A stretch of DNA of 64,000 nt from Hymenobacter sp. J193 (GTDB lineage: Bacteria; Bacteroidota; Bacteroidia; Cytophagales; Hymenobacteraceae), in NCBI RefSeq assembly GCF_024700075.1, contig NZ_JAJONE010000001.1, positions 4,425,001 to 4,489,000 on the forward strand, given 5' to 3'. Position numbers and translations under genes: made by a program. Below are positions 10,106 to 19,029 of the stretch, one piece after another (within the stretch, counting starts at the first letter, position 1; every line of letters begins with the position of its first letter). The notes beneath the pieces were generated by a model, which saw nothing but the letters and a program-made list of their open reading frames with translations, searched no databases and had not been told where the DNA came from.

Positions 10106-10152
10106 GGTATGTTCCGGATAGCGGTTTCCCAAAGGATACCGGTATGCTGCGG
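10106..10152. promoter_or_regulatory. Candidate HxlR operator between divergent genes
   Basis: The region between doxX and the regulator contains a perfect 10-bp palindrome ATACCGGTAT (10136-10145) and two similar direct repeats, GGTATGTTCCGG (10106-10117) and GGTATGCTGCGG (10141-10152), 35 bp apart. Position and symmetry suit a dimeric winged-helix repressor. This is inferred from sequence symmetry only. Confidence 0.4.
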
Positions 10153-10185
10153 GGTACTCACCTGATTTCTAACGACCTTTGTCCC

Positions 10186-10563
10186 ATGACTTTTCCTTCC
10201 TCCGCGCCTTCCCACGCCGCATGCACCGGCGCCATGCGCTCCGTGCGCGACTCCCTCGATTTGCTCGGCGGCAAGTGGAAGCTGCCCATCATTGTGGGGT
10301 TAAGCGGCGGCCCGCAGCGCTTCAAGCAGCTCCAGCGCGAGGTAGCGGGCATCACGGCCAAAATGCTCAGCAAGGAGCTGAAGGAGCTGGAAATAAACGG
10401 CCTGATTACCCGCCACGTGCAGGCCGACGCGGCGCCCGTGGCCGTGACGTACACCCTGGCGGCCTACGGCCGCACGCTGTTTCCCGTCATCGAAGCCCTG
10501 CACGCGTGGGGCCAGCTGCACCGCGCCCACATCATGCACGCGGGCGAAGCAGTGGCGGCGTAA
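10186..10563 (+). CDS. HxlR-family winged-helix transcriptional regulator
   Basis: The frame is open from 10093, but the ATG at 10186 gives the normal size (125 residues). The N terminus has a conserved cysteine (HAACTGAMRSVRD) followed by LLGGKWKLPIIVGL, the hallmark of the HxlR/DUF24 family. The wing helix region is RFKQLQREVAGITAKMLSKE, and the end reads TLAAYGRTLFPVIEALHAWG. HxlR proteins bind DNA as dimers and often sense electrophiles or disulfide stress through the N-terminal cysteine. The divergent doxX gene is the obvious target, with a palindrome in the shared promoter region. Confidence 0.9.
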   Translation: MTFPSSAPSHAACTGAMRSVRDSLDLLGGKWKLPIIVGLSGGPQRFKQLQREVAGITAKMLSKELKELEINGLITRHVQADAAPVAVTYTLAAYGRTLFPVIEALHAWGQLHRAHIMHAGEAVAA

Positions 10564-10693
10564 GGGGCTGGTACCAGTCGTGGTGCGCTTCAGACGTCGA
10601 CTGCCGCTTAAGCATTCAGGCTGAACTCGGATTAGGGGGCTAACGGAGTGAGGTTATAAGAATTCAGGAGCTTATCGAAACGGGCGGGCCAAG

Positions 10694-12142
10694 TCATTGC
10701 CCCGCAGCTATAGTAATACCGTTGGCCGTTAACAGCTTTCTAAATGATGAAGACCAGTTGTACTGGTCCCAGTCTTTCTGCTTTTCTGTCAGCAAGCGTT
10801 GAAGCTCAGGCTTGAGAGCCGGATCATTGTAGGCAAGCGCTGCCTGAGTGAGATGGAACATGTTAAAGGCGCTGTTGGGGCCCTGCAGCCGGGTCATAAT
10901 AGCTGGTTTACAGACCTGTATACGCTTGCTCTGGACATAGTCAAGAAACTTTTCCAAGGCCAGAAAGTCTGCTGTTAACACATTGTAGTTACATATAGCG
11001 GGTATGGCAGCAGCATTGTACCGTTCCAAGTGGTGTAGCATTAGAGGTATTATTTCACTGTCAAATCGATAATCCGAACTGGGGTCATCCTCGCTGTACG
11101 GCACCGAACTCAGCATACCCTTGGCAAAGGCTTGGGCGGCAGCTTCCGGCTGCGCGGCACTCGTTGCCTGTACGGCCGGTACCAGCATCATCTTGTCGGT
11201 TACCCATAAATCCAGCAGAATATCGTGGTATACCGGATTATTGGTCTCCGTTAATACAACCACTAGCTTGGCAGGCCTCGGAACCGGCTGGTGCTGATAC
11301 AGCCCGCGGATAAACGCGGCCGACCGCTCATCCTGGTAGCTCGCTAGGGCCCGGTAGTAGTCAGACAGGTAGAAGGAAGCATTCAGGTTGTCCTTTCCGG
11401 CAAACACCTGCAGATCTACACTGGTCAGCAGTGGCCAGAAGGCGCTGTCAGGAAACCTGGTAATTCCGGCAAATGCGGAGAATCCAGCTTGCTGCAGGAG
11501 AGCAACATCTTCAGGACGGTGGTATTCGGCCAAAGCGGTCAGGGCCGTGGAAGATGAATCCTGCTGGTAGATTGTCTTAATGATCTGATAACGGCGAGGA
11601 TTAGCCGCGTTGCGCTTTAGGGCGTAGTCTGCTAGGCGGTGCCGGGGATGGTGATACAACAGAATGCTGTCGAGCTGGGCCAGTTGTCCAGCATAGAACA
11701 CGGAATCGGGGTGGGTACGGGCCTGCCGCAACCCGTAATTCACCACCCGGAAGTAGAACTCACTGGCCAGTTCATTGTTGCCGCCAATACAGCCATGCAT
11801 GGTCTTGACTTTGCGAGGATGCTGTAAGAAATATGTGAACAAGGTTGGCAGCCCAGCGTACTGCCGGTCGGCCAGGGCCCACCCGGCATAACCCCTGACC
11901 ACGGCATTGTGGTGCCTGGTAAGGCGCAGCAGTACCTCCAGGCTGGCACTATCTCTCAGGGCTATAAAATCATGGTACTGCTCAGGCGTAACGGCGGCAT
12001 AGCCAACAAACTCGCTCTTCAGTTCATTCTTTTGCTTAATCTTGCTTACCAAGCGCTGTATTCCGCTTGGTAGCTGCTGCGCCAACGCAGGGAAGCCGGT
12101 AAACGCCAGTAGAATGGCCAGTGCCCAAGAGTATATTTTCAT
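10694..12142 (-). CDS. Exported alpha-helical-repeat protein of unknown function
   Basis: 482 residues from the ATG at 12142, preferred over a start six codons upstream because it begins directly with a signal peptide (MKIYSWALAILLAFTGFPA, then LAQ). The mature part is rich in helices. An early segment, LLRLTRHHNAVVRGYAGWAL, reads like a HEAT repeat, but I could not define a regular repeat over the whole protein. No catalytic motif is visible. It lies between the HxlR gene and pnkp on the opposite strand and has a lower GC content than its neighbours. A periplasmic scaffold role is possible but unproven. Confidence 0.65.
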   Translation of the reverse strand: MKIYSWALAILLAFTGFPALAQQLPSGIQRLVSKIKQKNELKSEFVGYAAVTPEQYHDFIALRDSASLEVLLRLTRHHNAVVRGYAGWALADRQYAGLPTLFTYFLQHPRKVKTMHGCIGGNNELASEFYFRVVNYGLRQARTHPDSVFYAGQLAQLDSILLYHHPRHRLADYALKRNAANPRRYQIIKTIYQQDSSSTALTALAEYHRPEDVALLQQAGFSAFAGITRFPDSAFWPLLTSVDLQVFAGKDNLNASFYLSDYYRALASYQDERSAAFIRGLYQHQPVPRPAKLVVVLTETNNPVYHDILLDLWVTDKMMLVPAVQATSAAQPEAAAQAFAKGMLSSVPYSEDDPSSDYRFDSEIIPLMLHHLERYNAAAIPAICNYNVLTADFLALEKFLDYVQSKRIQVCKPAIMTRLQGPNSAFNMFHLTQAALAYNDPALKPELQRLLTEKQKDWDQYNWSSSFRKLLTANGITIAAGQ

Positions 12143-12199
12143 GCTATAGCTGGGAAACAAGAATTATACATCGAATCCTGCGCTCATCAAATATAGCTT

Positions 12200-14824
12200 A
12201 TGCCCACAACAACCCTCAAGCTCCCCGAACTCTCCCTGGTCCTGCTCATCGGTACTTCCGGCGCCGGCAAATCCACGTTTGCGCGGCGGCTGTTCCAAGC
12301 CACTGAAATCGTGTCGTCGGACCAGTGCCGGGCGCTGGTGGCCGATGATGAAAACGACCAGTCGGCCACGCCGGAGGCTTTTGCGCTGCTGCACTACCTG
12401 GTAGGGTTGCGCCTCAAGCGCGGCCTGCTCACGGTAATTGACGCCACCAACGTGCAGCCCGAGGCCCGCAAAACCCTCGTGCAGCTAGCCCGCGACTACC
12501 ACGTGCTGCCCACTGCCATCATCCTTGACGTGCCCGACCGCCTGGCCGAGGACCGCAACCGCCAGCGCACCGAGCGCCAGCACCTGGGCCGCCACGTGGT
12601 ACCCCAGCAGCGCCAGCAGCTGCGCCGCTCCCTCAAAACGCTCAAACAGGAAGGCTTCCGCCACATCTTCCACCTGCGCGGGGCCGAGGAAATCGACGCG
12701 GTACAGACCATTGTGCGCGACCCGCTCTACAGCAACCGCAAGCAGGACACCGGCCCCTTCGACATCATCGGCGACGTGCACGGCTGTTACCAGGAGCTGG
12801 TGCTACTGCTCGCGGAGCTGGGCTACACGGTGGAGGAAGAGTCTGTGACAGATGTGCGCGACTTGGGCGTACGGGTAACGGCGCCAACCGGCCGCCGTGC
12901 GTTGTTTCTGGGTGATTTGGTGGACCGGGGCCCTACCTCGCCGCAGGTGTTGCGGCTGGTAATGAGCATGGTGCAGGGCGGTCAGGCGCTGTGCGTGCCC
13001 GGCAACCACGACATCAAACTGCTGCGCTACCTCAACGGCAAACAGGTCAACGAAAAGCACGGCTTTGCCGAAACGGTAGCCCAACTGGCCCTGGAATCCG
13101 ACACGTTCAAAAACCAGGTGCGCCAGTTTCTGGATGGACTGGTGAGCCACTACGTGCTGGATAAGGGCAAGCTGGTGGTAGCCCACGCGGGCATGCGGGA
13201 GGAAATGCAGGGCCGCGGCTCGGGCGCCGTGCGGGCCTTTGCGCTGTTCGGCGAAACTACCGGCGAAATCGACGAGTTCGGGCTGCCGGTGCGCTACAAC
13301 TGGGCCTCCGAGTACCGCGGGCGGGCCATGGTGGTGTACGGCCACACGCCCGTACCCGACGCCGAATGGCTCAACAACACCATCGACATTGACACCGGCT
13401 GCGTGTTCGGGGGCCGCCTCACCGCCCTGCGCTACCCTGAGCGGGAGCTGGTTTCGGTGCCCGCCCGGCAGGTGTACTGTGAGCCGGTGCGCCCGCTCGA
13501 CTACCTGCGCCAACAGCACGAGCTAAGCACTATGCTCGAGGCACCAAGCACTACTCTCTCCGCCCAGCAAGCCCACGACGACCTGCTCGATATCCAGGAC
13601 GTGACGGGCAAGCAGATCATCAAGACGCGGCTGCTACCCTCCGTCACCATTCGGGAGGAAAACGCGGTGGCGGCGCTGGAAGTGATGAGTCGGTTTGCCC
13701 TCAACCCGAAGTGGCTGCTGTATCTGCCGCCCACCATGAGCCCGTCGGAAACCTCGGCGCTGCCCGATATGCTGGAGCACCCGGCCGAAGCCTTCGACTA
13801 CTTCCGCCGCCAGGGTCTGGAGCGGGTGGTGTGCGAGGAAAAGCACATGGGCAGCCGCGTAGTGGTGGTTTTGGCCAGGGACGAGGACGCTGCGCGCCGC
13901 CGCTTCGGGGTGGTAGGCGAGGGGCCGGGCAAGGTGTACACCCGCACCGGCCGCAACTTCTTTAACGACCCGAACCTGGAAGCCGCCTTCCTCGCCCGGC
14001 TGCAGGATGCCCTCACGGCCAGCGGCTTCTGGGAGCGGTTCAGCACTGACTGGCTGTGCCTCGATGCCGAGCTGCTGCCGTGGTCAGCCAAGGCCCAGGA
14101 GCTGATCAAAAACCAGTACGCCGCCGTGGCGGCCGCTGCCAATGCCGCGCTGCCCGAAGCGGCGGCCGTGCTAGCCCAGGCCACCGCCCGCGGCCTCGAT
14201 GGGGTAGAGGCGCTGCTGGCCCGCACCACTGCCCGCCAAAGCGCCGCCCAGCACTACGCCGAAGCCTACCGCCGCTACTGCTGGCCCGTGGATAGCCTCG
14301 CCGATCTGCGCCTGGCCCCGTTCCACCTGCTCGCCACCGAGGGCCGTACCTACTTCGACAAGGACCACGCCTGGCACATGGAAACCCTGCGCGCCATCTG
14401 CCTGGCCGATGAAGGCCTGCTCCGGGCCACACCCTACCGCGTAGTGCATCTCCAGGATATTACCGACGTGGAAGCCGCTACCCAGTGGTGGCTGGACCTC
14501 ACCGCGGCTGGGGGCGAAGGCATGGTGGTGAAGCCCTACGACTTCATCCCGAGCGGCCAGAAAACGCTGGTACAGCCCGCCCTCAAGTGCCGCGGCCGCG
14601 AGTACCTGCGCATCATCTACGGCCCCGACTACCTGCTGCCCGGCAACCTGGAGCGCCTGCGCGAGCGAAACGTGAAGTCCAAGCGCAACCTCGCCCTGCG
14701 CGAGTTTACCCTCGGGGTGGAAGGCCTGGAGCGGTTCGTGGCCGGTGCCCCGCTGCGGGAGGTACACCAGTGCGTGTTCGGCGTGCTGGCCCTAGAAAGC
14801 GAGGCGGTGGACCCGCGGTTGTAA
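12200..14824 (+). CDS. pnkp: Polynucleotide kinase-phosphatase Pnkp (RNA repair end-healing and ligase-like enzyme)
   Basis: 874 residues, full length for bacterial Pnkp, with its three modules in order. The 5'-kinase has the P-loop LIGTSGAGKST (about 15-25) and a following SSDQCR. The metallophosphatase (about 185-400) has IIGDVHGCYQEL, GDLVDRGP, CVPGNHD, VVAHAG and VYGHTP. The C-terminal adenylyltransferase/ligase module has the nucleotidyl lysine in EEKHMGSR (K548), plus GEGMVVKPYDF and KCRGREYLRIIYG near the end. Pnkp heals broken RNA ends and, with Hen1, seals and methylates tRNAs cut by ribotoxins; this pairing has been reconstituted for other bacteria. Its Hen1 partner is at 6030-7490. 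All key residues I could check are present, so it looks functional. Confidence 0.97.
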   Translation: MPTTTLKLPELSLVLLIGTSGAGKSTFARRLFQATEIVSSDQCRALVADDENDQSATPEAFALLHYLVGLRLKRGLLTVIDATNVQPEARKTLVQLARDYHVLPTAIILDVPDRLAEDRNRQRTERQHLGRHVVPQQRQQLRRSLKTLKQEGFRHIFHLRGAEEIDAVQTIVRDPLYSNRKQDTGPFDIIGDVHGCYQELVLLLAELGYTVEEESVTDVRDLGVRVTAPTGRRALFLGDLVDRGPTSPQVLRLVMSMVQGGQALCVPGNHDIKLLRYLNGKQVNEKHGFAETVAQLALESDTFKNQVRQFLDGLVSHYVLDKGKLVVAHAGMREEMQGRGSGAVRAFALFGETTGEIDEFGLPVRYNWASEYRGRAMVVYGHTPVPDAEWLNNTIDIDTGCVFGGRLTALRYPERELVSVPARQVYCEPVRPLDYLRQQHELSTMLEAPSTTLSAQQAHDDLLDIQDVTGKQIIKTRLLPSVTIREENAVAALEVMSRFALNPKWLLYLPPTMSPSETSALPDMLEHPAEAFDYFRRQGLERVVCEEKHMGSRVVVVLARDEDAARRRFGVVGEGPGKVYTRTGRNFFNDPNLEAAFLARLQDALTASGFWERFSTDWLCLDAELLPWSAKAQELIKNQYAAVAAAANAALPEAAAVLAQATARGLDGVEALLARTTARQSAAQHYAEAYRRYCWPVDSLADLRLAPFHLLATEGRTYFDKDHAWHMETLRAICLADEGLLRATPYRVVHLQDITDVEAATQWWLDLTAAGGEGMVVKPYDFIPSGQKTLVQPALKCRGREYLRIIYGPDYLLPGNLERLRERNVKSKRNLALREFTLGVEGLERFVAGAPLREVHQCVFGVLALESEAVDPRL

Positions 14825-14844
14825 TAAAAAAGAAACGATATAGT

Positions 14845-16101
14845 ATGAAAAAATTTCTGTTGGGTTTAAGCCTGTTGGGGCTGTTAGTTATGCTCCCAAT
14901 AGGTTTGAACTGGTATCAGTCATCTTCTGGCATTAAACTACGCAACCAGTACTATTCATCACCACCAAAATTACAGAAGCTATTGAAACGTTTTCAGCGT
15001 TTACATATAGAGTATGCAGAAGAACCACCCGCGCTTCCACTAATATATGAGCGGCCGGAGGGCGGAGATTTTTCTATCGCATTATCAGAAAAGCCGTTGG
15101 GTTTGCTTAAAAAACAAGTGTTGTTGCGCAACCCATTTGCAGCGGCTTCTTATCCATTATCGTTTTCTGTGATTTATCGGGGAAATCTGATTGTGCTGTT
15201 TGAGCCGGGGCACTTTGCATGCTACCGTCTGCCCGAACTGACCAGAAATCTGCTATTAGAGAAACAATTGAATACCCAAAATTTCGCGTACCACTGGGTG
15301 TTGAATGGTCGGTTAGTTGCGTTGTCCGGTAGCCGAAGCATTATATTTTCTGAAAGTAGCGGCTGGCAGCCCTATATGGGGCCGATGCCGCTTAGTAAGC
15401 AGCCTAAGCTATTTGAAGATGCCCGCTACATTATCAGTGCAAGGTGCAATGGTGAGTGGGGCGGTGAAGTATATTTTTATGATAAAGAGAGCCAGCTTTA
15501 TTATATAGCGGAGGCTACATGCGCCAATTCTATTGTGAAGCAGGGTAATGCGTATATCGTTGTTGCTTCATTGGCGCATATGGATGGTTCTTCAGCCGTG
15601 CAGCTAATTAACGATCCTAGGCTATTGACGCGTTGGGTCGGAAAAATCAAGCCACAAGACCGCGATTTTACTAAGAGTAGTGAGACCAAGTTAGGTCACG
15701 GAAAAACACTGATTGATTGTCGGGAGTTGATGCTGCTAGCTGGCTTCAGACTTGGTCAACAGAACGTCTACCTAGTTAACTGGCGAGAAACAAGCTTTTT
15801 AGCCACTTGGCAAAACGGGACGTTCTATGCTGTTGATCCATTATTTCATGATGGATTGTTTGCCTTTAATCCTTTGACTACAGCATACGAGTCGGATGTT
15901 GTCCTGATGAATATTGATTCCCCGGAAGAAGTAGAGACATCCTGCCTTCTGTTCACTGGTAAGCAAGCAATCAAAATCAATTGGAGCGAAAAAACGGTTT
16001 CAAAGGAGTATTCCACTTATCAAATAAAAGTAACAGGTAGCATTACAGAAGCTGAAGAATTACAGTTCGTCGATTCTTTAGAAGTACAGGCCACAGAGTA
16101 A
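14845..16101 (+). CDS. Unknown membrane-anchored or exported protein, AT-rich gene
   Basis: 418 residues from the ATG at 14845. The open frame upstream overlaps pnkp in another frame and is ignored. It begins with a hydrophobic segment (KKFLLGLSLLGLLVMLPIGL) that is either an uncleaved anchor or a signal peptide. The rest is mixed alpha/beta with no motif I recognise. Base composition is far more AT-rich than the flanking genes and rare codons such as TTA, ATA and AGA are frequent, which suggests recent transfer. It starts 20 bp after pnkp on the same strand and could be read through from it. No functional link can be shown. Confidence 0.7.
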   Translation: MKKFLLGLSLLGLLVMLPIGLNWYQSSSGIKLRNQYYSSPPKLQKLLKRFQRLHIEYAEEPPALPLIYERPEGGDFSIALSEKPLGLLKKQVLLRNPFAAASYPLSFSVIYRGNLIVLFEPGHFACYRLPELTRNLLLEKQLNTQNFAYHWVLNGRLVALSGSRSIIFSESSGWQPYMGPMPLSKQPKLFEDARYIISARCNGEWGGEVYFYDKESQLYYIAEATCANSIVKQGNAYIVVASLAHMDGSSAVQLINDPRLLTRWVGKIKPQDRDFTKSSETKLGHGKTLIDCRELMLLAGFRLGQQNVYLVNWRETSFLATWQNGTFYAVDPLFHDGLFAFNPLTTAYESDVVLMNIDSPEEVETSCLLFTGKQAIKINWSEKTVSKEYSTYQIKVTGSITEAEELQFVDSLEVQATE

Positions 16102-16113
16102 ACAAGTAAATCT

Positions 16114-17853
16114 TCACTTCCCGCCCGTACTCTTCTCCCGCGCCCCTTTGAACTCCGAGCCTTCGCGCCACTTTGGAAACGTGGTTTCACTCGCCAGGCG
16201 CTGGCCCACGCGGAAGTAGAGCTGGGCGTCCTGGGCAATGCCGGTCAGGTTCCAACTGGGGTCGAATTGGTCGGCGGGCTTGTGGTACATGTTGGTGGTG
16301 TAGTTCTGGCGATGCTGGGCAATGGTGGCCTTGCCGCCGGTGCGGCTCTCGAAGCCGCCGCTGGCATAGAGCGAGGGCACGCCCACGTGGGCGAAGTTGA
16401 AGTGGTCGGAGCGGTAGAACATGCCGGTTTCGGGCGTCTGGTCGGGCAGCAGGTAGCGGTCCTGCGCCTTGGCCGCCGCGCGGGCGTAGTCCTCCAGCTC
16501 CGACTGCCCATAGCCGATAACGGTGAGGTCCTTCATCGGGCCGTAGGGCCAGAGCATGTCCATGTTCAGGTCGGCCACGGTTTTGTTGAGCGGGAAGGGC
16601 GGGTGCTGGGCGTAGTAAGCCGAGCCCAGCAAACCCTGCTCCTCGGCCGTCACGGCCAGAAACACGATGCTGCGCTCGGGCTTCTGCTTCGCTTGCTGGA
16701 AGGCTTCGGCAATGCTGAGCAGGGAAGCCAGACCGGTGCCGTCGTCCACCGCCCCGTTGTAGATGGAGTCGCCGGCAATGGCTTTGCCCACCCCGAAATG
16801 GTCCCAGTGAGCTGAGTAGATGATGTACTCATTGGGGCGGGTGGTGCCGGGCAGCACGGCCAGCACATTGCGCGACGTCTTACGGAGCAGCTTGTTTTGG
16901 ATGCTACCCGTGAGCGTGAGCCCGCCCAGGGGCCGGGGCTTGAAGCCCTTAGTGTTGGCAGCGGCGTAGAGCTTGTCGTAGCTGAGGCCGGCGGCCTGGA
17001 ACAGCTTTTTGGCCGCATCCAGAGTCAGCCAGCCTTCCAGGGCGCACTTGTCGGCCCCTTTGTTCTCGGTTTGGGCGCGCAGCTTGGGGCCGATGGCCCC
17101 GCTCAGCACCACGCTCCAGGGGTAAGCGGCCGGCTTGGTATCGTGCACGATGAGCACCCCGGCGGCCCCGTGGCGGGCAGCTTCCTCGTATTTGTAAGTC
17201 CAGCGGCCGTAGTAGGTCATGGCCCGACCCTTGAACAGGGTGGAATCCTGGCTTGCGTTGCCGGGGTCATTCACCAGCACCACCACAGTCTTGCCTTTCA
17301 CGTCGAGGCCGGCGTAGTCGTTCCAGCCGTACTCGGGGGCCACCACGCCGTAGCCGGCAAACACCAACGGGGAGTTGGTGACTTTCACTTCGGCCTGCTC
17401 GCGCTGGGTGAAAGCCACGAAATCGGTCTTGTATTGCAGGCTCAGCGCCTGGCCTTTGCCCTTGATCTGCAGGGTAGAAGAGGGCGTGCCCGTAATTTCC
17501 ACCAGCGGCACCGACTGGAAAAAAGAGTTAGTCACGCCGCTGTAGTTCATCTCGACGACCCCGGGCTTGAGCCCCAGCTTTGCAAACTGCGCGGCCAGGT
17601 AAGTGGTGATGCGCTCCTCCCCGGTTGTGAAGGGCTTGCGTCCCAGCATGCTGTCCGAGGAAACGGCCTGCAGGTACTTGCTGATGCTGGCCGCGCTGAT
17701 GGCTTCGGCGGGAACTGCCGGCGCGGGTACGGTGGTAGTTTCGGCGGTTGCCGTAGGAGCAGGGGCGGCGGCTGTGGCAACGGGCCGGGTCTGGCAGCTG
17801 GTCAGGGACAGGCCAAGCAGAAGGCTGGCGGGCAGTAAGCGAGAAAGCACCAT
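16114..17853 (-). CDS. M28-family metallopeptidase lipoprotein with PA domain
   Basis: 579 residues. The signal peptide ends in a lipobox-like LTSCQ, so it is probably a lipoprotein in the periplasm or outer membrane. An Ala/Thr/Pro-rich linker follows, then a PA (protease-associated) domain inserted before the catalytic core (LVFAGYGVVAPEYGWNDY, about 160-180). The M28 zinc aminopeptidase motifs are YSAHWDHFG, VDDGTGLASLL, VTAEEQGLLGS and, further on, RSDHFNFAHVGVPSLY. These supply the His/Asp/Glu metal ligands. Members release N-terminal residues or cleave dipeptides outside the cytoplasm. It converges with the AT-rich gene upstream (13 bp between the stops). A degenerate family 1 repeat lies in its promoter region. 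Confidence 0.93.
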   Translation of the reverse strand: MVLSRLLPASLLLGLSLTSCQTRPVATAAAPAPTATAETTTVPAPAVPAEAISAASISKYLQAVSSDSMLGRKPFTTGEERITTYLAAQFAKLGLKPGVVEMNYSGVTNSFFQSVPLVEITGTPSSTLQIKGKGQALSLQYKTDFVAFTQREQAEVKVTNSPLVFAGYGVVAPEYGWNDYAGLDVKGKTVVVLVNDPGNASQDSTLFKGRAMTYYGRWTYKYEEAARHGAAGVLIVHDTKPAAYPWSVVLSGAIGPKLRAQTENKGADKCALEGWLTLDAAKKLFQAAGLSYDKLYAAANTKGFKPRPLGGLTLTGSIQNKLLRKTSRNVLAVLPGTTRPNEYIIYSAHWDHFGVGKAIAGDSIYNGAVDDGTGLASLLSIAEAFQQAKQKPERSIVFLAVTAEEQGLLGSAYYAQHPPFPLNKTVADLNMDMLWPYGPMKDLTVIGYGQSELEDYARAAAKAQDRYLLPDQTPETGMFYRSDHFNFAHVGVPSLYASGGFESRTGGKATIAQHRQNYTTNMYHKPADQFDPSWNLTGIAQDAQLYFRVGQRLASETTFPKWREGSEFKGAREKSTGGK

Positions 17854-17956
17854 AGAAGCAAAGGGTTAAGGCAGGAAAGCAAGGTAGCAGGTGTCGGCAG
17901 AAGAGTTTCTGCCTTATGCCGCAGCCACAATGAAACGGTATAGGATACTACCTCAA

Positions 17957-18068
17957 TGTCATGCTTCATCTGGGGTCCGCGAAGTCGAGGGAGCTCTACC
18001 GCTGGCTAATTTAAAGCCTTGCAACGAAGCGTAGAGCTGCTGCGGCTGCGCCTTCGCTCTGCATGACG
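17957..18068. repeat. Intergenic palindromic repeat, family 1 (copy 2, degenerate)
   Basis: Same layout as the copy at 1990 but with many changes (for example TGTCATGCTTCATC at the left end), so the stem is weaker. It lies between two minus-strand genes. Confidence 0.65.
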
Positions 18069-18087
18069 TTCAGTAGAAAAAGCCGGG

Positions 18088-18888
18088 TCAGTCTACCGCC
18101 TCGCACTCCGACTGCACGTTGGTGAACAGCTGCTCGTACTGCTGCTGCCATTTCCCGGTTGGCTCCACGCGCCGGATAGTTTCGTTCACGCAGTTCCACC
18201 AGCCGAAGTTAATCAGCTCCACCTGAGCATGTTCGTGCCAGTTGGGTGCGGCGGATTCCTGTTCAAACCGCGCCTGCAAACTCTCCGGCACGCTGTTGTT
18301 CTTTTGCTGCTCCCGCACCAGCTGCTGCCAGCTGGCCATGATTACACTGTCATTTTTCTCCGCCAGGCCCCTTACGTAGGCTTTGCACGCGGCCGGATAC
18401 GGGGAGTTTACCAGCAGGCTGGGGTTGCTGTAGCCCAGCATGGTTGTTTTGAGGGCGCGGTATTCGTCGTTGAGCTCCTGGAGCTTGAGGCGTCTAAGTT
18501 CCTGCCACGTAGCACCCGGCACGGGCTGCAGCCCCTTGATATGGGCCAGCACTTTGGTGTACTCCGCTTCCAGGGTATCCACGCTTAACTTGGCAATATC
18601 GGCAGGCTTAAAAACCGGCGCCGAGGTGGTGAGCTGCCCGCCCCGGAGCAGGTCGTAGGTATCGGTGAGCTGCCGGGCGGTGTACTTGCGGCTGTCGTAG
18701 CGCCCGGTGAAGGTGCACATTTCCGTGTCCCAATGAAAAGTAGCCAGCGAATCAGCCCCAGACTGGGACGGAGCTGCCGCTGCGCCGCCGGACACGGGCG
18801 GCGGGGTGGGCTGCTCGGTAGCAGGGGTATCGGGAGTGCAGGCACCAAGCAGGGCGGGCAGCAGCCAGAGAAGGGGGCGGTAGTTCAC
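18088..18888 (-). CDS. Putative lipoprotein of unknown function
   Basis: 266 residues with a classic lipoprotein signal (LLWLLPALLGAC, cysteine at about 17), then a Pro/Thr/Ala-rich linker and a mostly helical, charged domain. Two cysteines near the start of the domain and near NFGWWNCVNE, and a final ECEAVD, could form disulfides. I do not recognise the family. The rest of the protein, about 200 residues, is probably periplasmic and tethered to a membrane. It is divergent from the nucleotidyltransferase gene at 19030. Confidence 0.7.
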   Translation of the reverse strand: MNYRPLLWLLPALLGACTPDTPATEQPTPPPVSGGAAAAPSQSGADSLATFHWDTEMCTFTGRYDSRKYTARQLTDTYDLLRGGQLTTSAPVFKPADIAKLSVDTLEAEYTKVLAHIKGLQPVPGATWQELRRLKLQELNDEYRALKTTMLGYSNPSLLVNSPYPAACKAYVRGLAEKNDSVIMASWQQLVREQQKNNSVPESLQARFEQESAAPNWHEHAQVELINFGWWNCVNETIRRVEPTGKWQQQYEQLFTNVQSECEAVD

Positions 18889-19029
18889 AGCAGGAGGCGT
18901 TACGGCCGGCGAAGCAGTACGCGGCGGTCAAATATACAGGGTAGAATGAGCGGGCAATATGTACCGAAACCGTGGGCCGGGCCTTTACCTTGCACCTTTG
19001 CAACCTACTTTCGCCTTCCCGAACTGCCC

